Shown: one piece after another, positions 1 through 6,302 of the stretch
Numbering within the stretch: position 1 is the first letter of the stretch
Layout of the letters: every line of letters begins with the position of its first letter
Assembly (NCBI GenBank): GCA_002423705.1
Contig: DINW01000015.1
Coordinates: forward strand, 192-7,500
Origin: Clostridium sp. UBA5530
Lineage (GTDB): Bacteria; Bacillota; Clostridia; Clostridiales; Clostridiaceae
Reading direction: 5' to 3'
Length of the DNA stretch: 7,309 nucleotides
Translations under genes and position numbers: made by a program
Notes under the pieces: generated by a model
Databases searched by the model: none
What the model was told of the DNA's origin: nothing
What the model saw: the letters and a program-made list of their open reading frames with translations, nothing else

Positions 1-33
1 ATAAGTTCAACTAATATTTTGGTGGAACTCAAA

Positions 34-46
34 CTAAGTTTCACTT
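34..46 (+). repeat. Short intergenic repeat, copy 1 (CTAAGTTTCACTT)
   Basis: The 13-mer CTAAGTTTCACTT here recurs exactly at 2838-2850, and the match extends upstream as TCAA-A/T-CTAAGTTTCACTT. In this copy the right half is also the 3' arm of a small hairpin: GTGGAACT (22-29) pairs with AGTTTCAC (37-44) with one G-U pair and a 7-base loop. It lies in the leader of the S9 peptidase gene, 21 bases before the start codon. Two copies in 7.3 kb, both intergenic, suggest a dispersed small repeat; this is inference, as only two copies are visible. Confidence 0.45.
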
Positions 47-67
47 AATAAAGGGGGATTATTTACA

Positions 68-2071
68 ATGAGAAATATTCAATTAGATGACTTTACTAAA
101 TTTAAATTTCTTTCATCTCTAACTTTTTCACCTAAAGGAGACAATGCTTGTTTTGTAATGTCAAACTGTAATGTAGACGATAATAATTATGACTCCAATC
201 TATGGCTTTATAATGTTGACAACAATAAATATCATCAGCTTACTTCCTTTAATAAAGAAAGTAGCTACCTTTGGCTTCAAGATAATGAAAACATATTATT
301 TTCAGCCATAAGAGATCCTAAAGACAAAAATAGCCTTGAGGAAGGCGATGAATTTACCCAATTTTATAAAATCAACATTCATGGTGGAGAGGCTACAAAA
401 GCCTTCAAAATAAACAAATCCGTTGTTGGTTTATATGAAGTAACCGAAGATACATTCCTATTTACAGCATTCCATAAAGTTGGAGCTAAGGATTTAACTA
501 AACTTACTGATAGTGAGAAGGCAGAGGAATTGAAGCTAAGAAAGGAAGAGAAAGACTATGAAGTCCTTGATGAGATTCCTTTTTGGAGCAATGGTGGTGG
601 ATTCACTAACAAAAAAAGAGTTGGCTTATATAAGTATACCTTAAGCACCGGAGAGATATGTCCAATTACTGAAGAGTACACTTCCGTTGGAATGATTAAT
701 CTAAACTCCAATAAAACTAAAGCAGTATTTTCTGCTAGTTCCTTCAATGATAAAGCAGTACTAAATGATATGATTTATGTGTATGATATTGCTTCTAATA
801 GTGTATCTTTATTAAATGAAAATGAATTCTTCTCTTACGGATATATAGGTTTCATCAATGATTCCACATTAATTGCTACTGGTAGCGATATGAAAGAGTA
901 CGGAATAAACGAAGACGCAAAATTCTATTTAATAGATTTAGCTTCAAAGAAAAAGACCCTATTAACCCCTGATTGGGACAAGAGCCTTTGGAATTCTGTA
1001 GGATCTGACTGTAGATATGGTGGTGGAAAGAGCATAGTTAAAGATGAAAACTATTTATATTTTGTAACTACAGAAATAGATAGCTCTTATATTAATAGAA
1101 TAGATATTAATGGCAATATAGAGAAAATCACTACAAAAAATGGCTCTGTGGATTGTTACGATGTTAAAGATGGAAACATTCTTATGGTAGCTTTAAGGGA
1201 TTTAAAGCTTCAAGAAATATACAAAGTAGCTGATACTAAGGAAACTCAAGTATCAACTTTCAATCAATGGACCCAAGATGAACTTACACTCTCCGCTCCT
1301 GAACCTTTAACTTTTGAATCTGTACCTGGAGTTCAAATCCATGGGTGGGTTCTTAAGCCTATAGACTTTGACAGCAACAAAAAATATCCTGCTATCTTAG
1401 ATATTCACGGCGGTCCTAAGACCGTGTATGGGTCAGTATATTATCATGAAATGCAACTTTGGGCTAACAAAGGATACTTTGTACTGTTCTGCAATCCTAG
1501 AGGTAGCGATGCTCATGGAAGAGCCTTTGCAGATATCCGTGGTAAATACGGAACAATAGATTACGATGACATTATGAGATTTACTGATGAAGTATTAAAG
1601 AAATATCCTGCTATTGATTCTCAAAATGTAGGAGTTACTGGAGGATCCTATGGTGGTTTTATGACAAACTGGATTATCGGTCATACTGATAGATTTAAAG
1701 CCGCTGCATCTCAAAGGAGTATTGCTAACTGGATATCCAAATTCTGTACTACAGATATAGGTTACTATTTTGTAGATGATCAGAATGGAGCTACCCCTTG
1801 GAATGATATAGATAAATTATGGTACCACTCACCCCTTAAATATGCAGACAAGGTTAAAACCCCAACACTATTTATCCATTCCGAAGAAGACTATAGATGT
1901 TGGCTAGCTGAAGGCATACAAATGTTTACAGCCTTAAAATACCATGGTGTAGAAGCTAGACTTTGCATGTTCAGAGGAGAAAATCACGAACTTTCTAGAA
2001 GTGGTAAACCAAAACACAGAATAAGAAGACTCACTGAAATCACTAATTGGTTTGAAAGTCATTTAAAATAG
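68..2071 (+). CDS. S9-family serine peptidase (prolyl oligopeptidase / acylaminoacyl-peptidase type)
   Basis: Predicted cytoplasmic serine peptidase that would cleave short peptides, such as acyl-aminoacyl or dipeptidyl substrates, in peptide turnover. The exact specificity cannot be read from the sequence. Residues 1 to about 410 look like the beta-propeller that gates S9 enzymes, with repeated SxxLWLYNV- and VYDIASN-like blades. Residues about 420-667 form the alpha/beta-hydrolase domain. Visible there are HGGP at 447-450 (oxyanion region), the nucleophile elbow GGSYGG with Ser527, Asp608 in HSEEDYRC, and His640 in GENHE. The 32-residue Asp-to-His spacing fits the family. The sequence reads RCW where many family members have RCP. 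No signal peptide or membrane segment is seen, and 667 aa is a normal full length. The ATG is preceded by AGGGGG (52-57) about 10 bases upstream. The promoter lies outside the window or is not recognisable. The gene is followed directly by its own terminator, so it ends its transcription unit. Confidence 0.93.
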   Translation: MRNIQLDDFTKFKFLSSLTFSPKGDNACFVMSNCNVDDNNYDSNLWLYNVDNNKYHQLTSFNKESSYLWLQDNENILFSAIRDPKDKNSLEEGDEFTQFYKINIHGGEATKAFKINKSVVGLYEVTEDTFLFTAFHKVGAKDLTKLTDSEKAEELKLRKEEKDYEVLDEIPFWSNGGGFTNKKRVGLYKYTLSTGEICPITEEYTSVGMINLNSNKTKAVFSASSFNDKAVLNDMIYVYDIASNSVSLLNENEFFSYGYIGFINDSTLIATGSDMKEYGINEDAKFYLIDLASKKKTLLTPDWDKSLWNSVGSDCRYGGGKSIVKDENYLYFVTTEIDSSYINRIDINGNIEKITTKNGSVDCYDVKDGNILMVALRDLKLQEIYKVADTKETQVSTFNQWTQDELTLSAPEPLTFESVPGVQIHGWVLKPIDFDSNKKYPAILDIHGGPKTVYGSVYYHEMQLWANKGYFVLFCNPRGSDAHGRAFADIRGKYGTIDYDDIMRFTDEVLKKYPAIDSQNVGVTGGSYGGFMTNWIIGHTDRFKAAASQRSIANWISKFCTTDIGYYFVDDQNGATPWNDIDKLWYHSPLKYADKVKTPTLFIHSEEDYRCWLAEGIQMFTALKYHGVEARLCMFRGENHELSRSGKPKHRIRRLTEITNWFESHLK

Positions 2072-2132
2072 TAAAAAAATAATGAGACTGTATCAAAATT
2101 TTCAATTATGATACAGCCTCATTATTTTTTTA
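2072..2132 (+). terminator. Rho-independent terminator after the S9 peptidase gene
   Basis: A long inverted repeat begins at the base after the stop codon. AATAATGAG and CTGTATCA on the left pair with TGATACAG and CTCATTATT on the right, with a single A-C mismatch between the two blocks. The arms are flanked by a run of A on the left and a run of T on the right. The symmetric A and T tracts mean it could also act on the opposite strand, although no minus-strand gene ends here. Confidence 0.88.
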
Positions 2133-2162
2133 CTTAGCATAAATATGCTTCCTTCGGAGATA

Positions 2163-2189
2163 CTATCCTTATACTAAATATGAGGGTAG
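2163..2189 (+). promoter_or_regulatory. Hairpin covering the ribosome binding site of the PF06541 membrane protein gene
   Basis: CTATCCTTATA (2163-2173) pairs along all 11 positions with TATGAGGGTAG (2179-2189): nine Watson-Crick and two G-U pairs, with a 5-base loop. The only Shine-Dalgarno-like sequence before the ATG at 2201, GAGGG (2182-2186), is fully inside the 3' arm, so folding would hide it. The same DNA contains TATACT (2170-2175), which could instead be a -10 element, although no good -35 precedes it. If transcription starts there, the hairpin would not be in the RNA. A six-codon frame, ATG AGG GTA GGC GAT CTT TAA (2180-2200), also ends exactly against the gene's ATG. Confidence 0.4.
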
Positions 2190-2200
2190 GCGATCTTTAA

Positions 2201-2755
2201 ATGAATATTTTATCACCATCAAGGGGAATTCAATCCCTAAACCTATACTCTATCTTATTTTACTTTTTTATATACTCCTTTATTGGTTGGATAGTAGAGG
2301 GTTTATATAGTCTTGCATTAACAGGTAACTTTTCTAAAGAAGGATTTCTTATAGGGCCTTTAAAACCTATGTATGGATTCGCTATGACTATAATCCTAAT
2401 TTTATACACCTATTATAATTATAACAATATAGTTCTTTTGATTTTTTTAAGTATGATAGTTCCTACTTCTGTTGAATATCTATCAGGATTTTTACTAGAT
2501 AAGATTTTTCATTTAAAATATTGGGACTATTCCTCTCTTCCATTGAATATAAATGGATATGTATGTATTTTATTCTCTATATTTTGGATAGTGTTATGTT
2601 TATTCGCTGTATACATAATTCAGCCTCTAATAGAGGCTCTCTACAATAACTATGAAATGCTTATTAATGCTTTTTCTTTGGCTCTTCTGATTTACATATT
2701 AGTGGATTTATTAATAACCATAACCCTAAAGCTACCAATAAAAAAAATCTTATAA
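2201..2755 (+). CDS. Integral membrane protein, PF06541 family (putative ABC-transporter type IV, CmpB-like)
   Basis: A 184-aa hydrophobic protein with about five predicted membrane helices at roughly residues 15-41, 53-72, 75-98, 118-142 and 152-176. Conserved-looking blocks match the PF06541 family common in Firmicutes: FFIYSFIGWIVEG near 22-34, EGFLIGPLKPMYGF at 47-60, an EYLSG motif at 92-96 closing the third helix, FHLKYWDYS at 103-111, and N-x-NGYVCILFS at 116-126. The family name suggests a transporter, but to my knowledge no substrate or ATPase partner is established. No ATPase gene lies beside it, so transport is not supported here. The ATG at 2201 is the only plausible start, because the in-frame ATG at 2180 runs into a stop at 2198-2200. 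Its GAGGG site is about 14 bases away and sits within a hairpin, so translation is probably weak or controlled. A terminator precedes it and another follows, so it looks like a single-gene unit. Confidence 0.82.
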   Translation: MNILSPSRGIQSLNLYSILFYFFIYSFIGWIVEGLYSLALTGNFSKEGFLIGPLKPMYGFAMTIILILYTYYNYNNIVLLIFLSMIVPTSVEYLSGFLLDKIFHLKYWDYSSLPLNINGYVCILFSIFWIVLCLFAVYIIQPLIEALYNNYEMLINAFSLALLIYILVDLLITITLKLPIKKIL

Positions 2756-2757
2756 CT

Positions 2758-2803
2758 AAGGGCTCCTTAAAAAAGTTTTTTACCTTTGTTAAGGAGCCTT
2801 TTT
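2758..2803 (+). terminator. Rho-independent terminator after the PF06541 membrane protein gene
   Basis: GGCTCCTTAA (2761-2770) pairs perfectly with TTAAGGAGCC (2789-2798), followed by TTTTT. The outer AAG (2758-2760) also pairs with the first Ts. The loop contains a further A-run/T-run that could pair. The gene's stop codon ends at 2755. Read on the minus strand, after nrdD, the stem is followed by CTTAGTTATAAG rather than a clean T-run, so it is a weak terminator at best in that direction. Confidence 0.9.
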
Positions 2804-2837
2804 ATATGACTTCTACTACTAAGTTCTCCGGTTCAAT

Positions 2838-2850
2838 CTAAGTTTCACTT
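2838..2850 (+). repeat. Short intergenic repeat, copy 2 (CTAAGTTTCACTT)
   Basis: This is an exact copy of the 13-mer at 34-46, here between the terminator at 2758-2803 and the end of nrdD. A related but diverged unit, TAAGTTCTCC, starts 19 bases earlier at 2820. The GTGGAACT arm that makes a hairpin in copy 1 is not kept. It lies just past the nrdD stop codon, so it would be in the 3' part of that transcript. Confidence 0.42.
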
Positions 2851-2856
2851 GATTTT

Positions 2857-4974
2857 CTATTGACATTCCCTATATCCACACTGTCTTGAAGTATGGGTTA
2901 ATCTATCTTTTCTTTCAGCATGTTTTCCAGGTCCAAATCTCTCATCTAAACTTAAGTATCCTGTAACCCTAGATATTCCTTGAATATCATTGCCACCACA
3001 CTGTGGGCACTTTACATCCCCACTTTGCAGATAAGTTCCACAGCTTCTACAATACCTTATATGAAAGTTTATGCCTATATAGCTAATATTGGTGCTTCTG
3101 TATGCATAATTTAATATATCCATAATAGCCTCTTCACTTGGCCTATCATCTACTTCTATATATGTTATATGACCCGCATTACAAAGTTTATGGTAAGGGG
3201 CTTCAATATCTATTTTATCCTTTATAGATATTGGATATCCTACTGGTACATGATAGCTGTTAGTATAATACTCCTTGTCAGTAACACCCTTAATCTCTCC
3301 AAAGACCTTTCTATCTTGCAATATAAATTTTCCACTTAATCCTTCTGCTGGAGTTGCATAAGTACTCCAGTTTAATCTTGTTTCCTCGGTTAATTTATCT
3401 GTAAAGTCTCTTATATATTTTATTATCTTAACTCCCAGATTCCTAGATTTTTCATCCTGACCATGGTGCTTTCCTGTAAGAGCAATTAGAGTTTCTGCAA
3501 GGCCTATGAATCCTATGCTCCATGTTCCTTGCTTTAAAATTGGTTCTATAGAATCATCTGGTCCTAAATTTTCAGACCCCTTCATAAGACCCTGCCCTGC
3601 TACAAAAGGTAAGTCTTTAACCTTAAGGTTCTTAAGAATTCCATATCTATGCATCAAAGCTTCTTTTGCAAGTTCCAACCTGTTATTTAGCAATTCAAAA
3701 AATTTATCTTCATTGCCCTTAGCCAATAGCCCTAGTCTTGGAAGGTTAACTGTAGCTGGCGCTATATTTCCTCTTCCTTTTGTTCCAGGTTCTCCATTTA
3801 TATTAGATATAACATAGGTTCTGCATCCCATTGTAGCTGGAATAATTCCTCTATCATAATAGGTCTTATTAAAATCAGCATCCAAGTTCATGAATGTTGG
3901 ATTCATACGTTTGCTAGCTACCCTGCATGCTAGCTTATATAAATAATAATATGGGTCATTCTCTTCTCTATTAACACCATCTTTAACTCTAAAGATTATG
4001 TTAGGGAATATAGGTTGCTCCCCTTTACCTAATCCTTTTTCATATTCTAATAAGAAGATTTCACATATCATAGCACTATCTTTATTGTTAGGCACTCCTA
4101 TGTTTACAGAGCTAAAAGGAACTTGAGACCCCGCTCTTGAATGCATGGTATTTAAGTTATAAACTATTCCTTGCATAGCTTGATGTACTTGCTTTTTTAA
4201 TTTTTTCTCAGTAAGTTCCTCAAGCTTATCTCCATCTATCCCATACTCCATGAATTCTTTTCTTATCTCTTGCCTTGTAGGTTCTACAAAGACCCCCATA
4301 TCATTATCAAAATCAGGATGAGATTGACCACCAAACATATCATTTTGAGTAGACTGCAAAAGTATGCATGAAAGTTCAGCTGCGGATTCTATTCTCTTAG
4401 GTTTATTTATAGTTCCATAACCTGTATTAAATCCTCTTTCTAGCATTTCTCTTGTTGGTATATGTAAACAATTTGTAGTTAAATTGTAGCTATCTAAATC
4501 ATGGTAGTATAAATCTCCATTTTCATGGGCCTTAGCTAAATGTTTTGGCATTGAGGCTAGGTTGTGCCATTTATTAGACTCACTAGCTATTCTAAGAAGC
4601 TTTGAGCTAAAATTATTTCCCACATTTGCGTTATCTCTATCAGTTTCAACTCCAATCTTCTCTATAGCCTTCATAAGATCAGATTTTATTTCCCTTACAT
4701 AGGTTCTTTCTTTTCTATAATTACTATAAGTTCTGCTTATTTCTCCATACCCTAAATTACGAAGGATATTTTCTACCGTATTTTGTATCTCTTCAACTGT
4801 TATTTGTTCTTGATTTTTATCTTCGATATTTTTTATAACACACTGAGTTATTTCTATAATTTCACTTTCTCTTAACCCATAGGCTATTTCTTCACAAGCT
4901 CCTTTAATAGCATCTGCTATCTTCTGTGAGTTAAACTCAACCCTTCGACCGTCTCGTTTTACAACATGTAGCAT
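2857..4974 (-). CDS. nrdD: Anaerobic (class III) ribonucleoside-triphosphate reductase, NrdD
   Basis: Reduces ribonucleoside triphosphates to deoxyribonucleotides without oxygen, using a glycyl radical installed by the radical-SAM activase NrdG. Numbered from the start preferred here (705 aa), residues 1 to about 90 are an ATP-cone allosteric domain beginning MLHVVKRDGRRVEF. The catalytic barrel follows, with likely active-site cysteines Cys169 (TTNCLH) and Cys384 (MGCRTY). Near the C-terminus are four zinc-binding cysteines (642, 645, 656, 659) and the glycyl-radical motif RVTGY with Gly672. The protein ends with two further cysteines (699, 704). The frame stays open to an ATG at 5031, but that would be upstream of the mapped promoter. 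ATG 4974-4972 has GGAGG (4987-4983) exactly 8 bases away, while the ATG at 4980 is only 2 bases from it. An NrdR box in the leader supports regulation by NrdR. No nrdG is adjacent on either side, although the two genes are often neighbours. No clear terminator is seen on this strand. Confidence 0.96.
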   Translation of the reverse strand: MLHVVKRDGRRVEFNSQKIADAIKGACEEIAYGLRESEIIEITQCVIKNIEDKNQEQITVEEIQNTVENILRNLGYGEISRTYSNYRKERTYVREIKSDLMKAIEKIGVETDRDNANVGNNFSSKLLRIASESNKWHNLASMPKHLAKAHENGDLYYHDLDSYNLTTNCLHIPTREMLERGFNTGYGTINKPKRIESAAELSCILLQSTQNDMFGGQSHPDFDNDMGVFVEPTRQEIRKEFMEYGIDGDKLEELTEKKLKKQVHQAMQGIVYNLNTMHSRAGSQVPFSSVNIGVPNNKDSAMICEIFLLEYEKGLGKGEQPIFPNIIFRVKDGVNREENDPYYYLYKLACRVASKRMNPTFMNLDADFNKTYYDRGIIPATMGCRTYVISNINGEPGTKGRGNIAPATVNLPRLGLLAKGNEDKFFELLNNRLELAKEALMHRYGILKNLKVKDLPFVAGQGLMKGSENLGPDDSIEPILKQGTWSIGFIGLAETLIALTGKHHGQDEKSRNLGVKIIKYIRDFTDKLTEETRLNWSTYATPAEGLSGKFILQDRKVFGEIKGVTDKEYYTNSYHVPVGYPISIKDKIDIEAPYHKLCNAGHITYIEVDDRPSEEAIMDILNYAYRSTNISYIGINFHIRYCRSCGTYLQSGDVKCPQCGGNDIQGISRVTGYLSLDERFGPGKHAERKDRLTHTSRQCGYRECQ

Positions 4975-4990
4975 TAACATTACCTCCAAA

Positions 4991-5006
4991 ACACTATATA
5001 TGGTAT
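4991..5006 (-). promoter_or_regulatory. NrdR box upstream of nrdD
   Basis: On the plus strand it reads ACACTATATATGGTAT, matching 14 of 16 positions of the palindromic NrdR box (acaCwAtATaTwGtgt). NrdR is the ATP-cone, zinc-ribbon repressor of ribonucleotide reductase genes. The site lies just downstream of the predicted nrdD transcription start (near 5011) and just before the Shine-Dalgarno sequence, where a bound repressor would block transcription. The nrdR gene itself is not in this window. Confidence 0.8.
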
Positions 5007-5011
5007 TTCCC

Positions 5012-5027
5012 TCACTCATTATACTAG
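5012..5027 (-). promoter_or_regulatory. Possible second, degenerate NrdR box overlapping the nrdD -10
   Basis: TCACTCATTATACTAG (plus strand) matches 9 of 16 NrdR-box positions. It is centred 21 bp (two helical turns) from the good box at 4991-5006. NrdR boxes usually occur as tandem pairs on the same DNA face, which is why this weak match is listed. It overlaps the -10 element, so part of the resemblance could come from the TATAAT itself. Confidence 0.4.
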
Positions 5028-5046
5028 ACAAAAATTTTTATAGCAA
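5018..5046 (-). promoter_or_regulatory. Predicted nrdD promoter
   Basis: On the minus strand, TTGCTA (5046-5041) serves as the -35 and a perfect TATAAT (5023-5018) as the -10, separated by 17 bp. The predicted start of transcription is near 5011, giving a leader of about 37 bases to the ATG at 4974. This is the main argument against translation from the ATG at 5031, which would lie between the -35 and -10. Confidence 0.75.
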
Positions 5047-5069
5047 TTTATATATATATATTTTTTTTT
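5047..5069 (-). promoter_or_regulatory. UP-element-like A/T tract upstream of the nrdD -35
   Basis: Immediately upstream of the nrdD -35, the minus strand reads a run of nine A followed by an alternating TA tract and AAA. Pure A/T sequence with an A-tract at this position is what the RNA polymerase alpha-subunit C-terminal domain binds in UP elements. In an AT-rich genome such a tract may also arise by chance, and it is a likely site of length variation by replication slippage. Confidence 0.4.
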
Positions 5070-5131
5070 CAAAATTCCCCTTCAGTTCCATCTAGCTTTC
5101 TCTAAATAGTTTTTTTATGCCTTATCTTATG

Positions 5132-5161
5132 TTGACAACAAACTGAATCTTAACCTATTCA
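5132..5161 (+). promoter_or_regulatory. Predicted promoter of the yerB-like lipoprotein gene
   Basis: A perfect -35 TTGACA (5132-5137) is followed after 18 bp by the weak -10 TATTCA (5156-5161). The start of transcription would be near 5168, giving a leader of about 43 bases to the GTG at 5211. It points away from the nrdD promoter, about 85 bp separating the two -35 elements. Confidence 0.5.
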
Positions 5162-5210
5162 TAAAACCTCTCTTTCCCTCATATAAATTATAAAAAAGGA
5201 GAAATTTAAA

Positions 5211-6236
5211 GTGACTAAATCAAAATTATTCCCCCTAATTTTATGTGGTTCTTTAATTTTTACTAGCTGTTCCAACCTTAATATAATTGACGAAAAAAAT
5301 AAAAATGCTGATTCTATTCCAACCTCACAACAAATACATAATGAAGGAAATCCTTCTTCATCTTCTTTAAGCCCCTTCACAGGGGAACCCGTAGATACAG
5401 GTAGCTTTTTAAAGTCTCCTTTCATGGTAGTTATGGAAAATTCCAAGGATGCTCGGCCTCAAAGCGGATTAAAGGATGCTGACATAGTTTATGAAACCAT
5501 GGCTGAAGGTGGAATTCCTAGGTTTATAGCTTTATTTTATAAAAACTCTTCCCAATCCATAGGTCCCGTAAGGAGTCTTCGTCCTTATTTTATAGATATA
5601 GCTAAAGAGTATGATGTACCCTTTATTCACTGTGGTGGCAGCGATGATGCTCTAGGGAATATAAAAGAGCATCAATTGATGTCCATAGACGAAATCACTA
5701 ATGGAAACTATTTCTGGAGAGATAAAAATAGAAAAGCTCCTCATAATCTATATACCTCTGGAGATAAAATCACAAAAGCCTTGTCTAGTAAAAATTACCC
5801 TAATAAACCTAAATCTTCGCTAAAGTTTAATAAGGATTATTGGAATAATAGTACCCTTGAAAACTGTTCATATTTAGAACTACTTTTAAACAAATATTAT
5901 AAAACATCATATACATTACAACAAGGTACTTATTACAAACTTATGGATGATATACCCTGCGTTGATAAAGATACTAAAGAAGCAGTTGGCTTTAAAAATA
6001 TAGTGGTCCAATTTACCAATATAACTTTAAATAGTGATAAGGTTCACGTTGACATAAATCTTAAAGGGGCGGGTGACGGTTTGCTGCTTTCTGCCGGCAA
6101 GATTCAGCCTATAAAGTGGGTTAATGAAGCCTCCCAAACTTTTTTAAAAGATTTAGATGGCAATTCAGTACCTTTATCTCCCGGTAATACCATATGGCAC
6201 ATAGTAGATATATCGACCAAAGTTACAAAAAATTAA
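5211..6236 (+). CDS. yerB: YerB-like DUF3048 domain lipoprotein
   Basis: Predicted secreted lipoprotein anchored to the outer face of the cytoplasmic membrane. Residues 1-19 form a short signal (KSK charge, then a hydrophobic core) ending FTS before Cys20, an acceptable though not ideal lipobox. A Ser/Asn-rich linker follows to about residue 54. Residues about 55-190 match the DUF3048 N-terminal domain: PFTGEPV, VMENSKDARPQSGL, ADIVYETMAEGGIPRF and GPVRSLRPYF, then HCGGS and APHNLY. Residues about 245-335 match the DUF3048 C-terminal domain, with FKNIVVQ, GAGDGLLLSAGK, IKW and LSPGNT. Family members such as B. subtilis YerB are of similar length; their biochemical role is not settled as far as I know. 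The start is GTG with AAAGGAG (5195-5201) 9 bases upstream; no ATG in frame would keep the lipoprotein signal. It is divergent from nrdD and convergent with the MgtC-family gene, so it appears to be a single-gene unit. Confidence 0.88.
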   Translation: MTKSKLFPLILCGSLIFTSCSNLNIIDEKNKNADSIPTSQQIHNEGNPSSSSLSPFTGEPVDTGSFLKSPFMVVMENSKDARPQSGLKDADIVYETMAEGGIPRFIALFYKNSSQSIGPVRSLRPYFIDIAKEYDVPFIHCGGSDDALGNIKEHQLMSIDEITNGNYFWRDKNRKAPHNLYTSGDKITKALSSKNYPNKPKSSLKFNKDYWNNSTLENCSYLELLLNKYYKTSYTLQQGTYYKLMDDIPCVDKDTKEAVGFKNIVVQFTNITLNSDKVHVDINLKGAGDGLLLSAGKIQPIKWVNEASQTFLKDLDGNSVPLSPGNTIWHIVDISTKVTKN

Positions 6237-6242
6237 TAAGAT

Positions 6243-6284
6243 AAAGCACCATGAATTATTAAAATATCATTCATAGTGCTTTTT
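6243..6284 (+). terminator. Rho-independent terminator between the yerB-like and MgtC-family genes
   Basis: AAAGCAC-C-ATGAAT (6243-6256) pairs with ATTCAT-A-GTGCTTT (6269-6282), with one C-A mismatch and a 12-base AT-rich loop, followed by more T. It lies 6 bases after the yerB-like stop codon. It also lies 18 bases past the stop of the convergent MgtC-family gene. On that strand the stem is followed by a less regular T-rich stretch, so it may serve both genes. Confidence 0.85.
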
Positions 6285-6302
6285 AATTACTTAAATTATT
6301 AA

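Noticed and set aside
556..747. 63-aa minus-strand open frame inside the S9 peptidase gene
   Set aside because: It lies wholly inside a well-supported gene on the other strand, has no recognisable domain and does not look like a separate gene.
2072..2132. Long inverted repeat read as an insertion-sequence end
   Set aside because: GAGACTGTATCA looks like some transposon termini, but there is no transposase or target duplication. Its position right after a stop codon with a T-run fits a terminator.
3506..3817. 103-aa plus-strand open frame antisense to nrdD
   Set aside because: It overlaps the conserved catalytic part of nrdD, is Pro/Ser-rich as antisense shadows often are, and has no convincing ribosome binding site.
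2201..5031. The membrane protein and nrdD as a functional operon or system
   Set aside because: They are convergent, separated by a terminator, and belong to unrelated functions; the adjacency looks incidental.
5159..5446. 95-aa minus-strand open frame across the start of the yerB-like gene
   Set aside because: It overlaps the promoter and lipoprotein signal of the plus-strand gene and resembles no known family.
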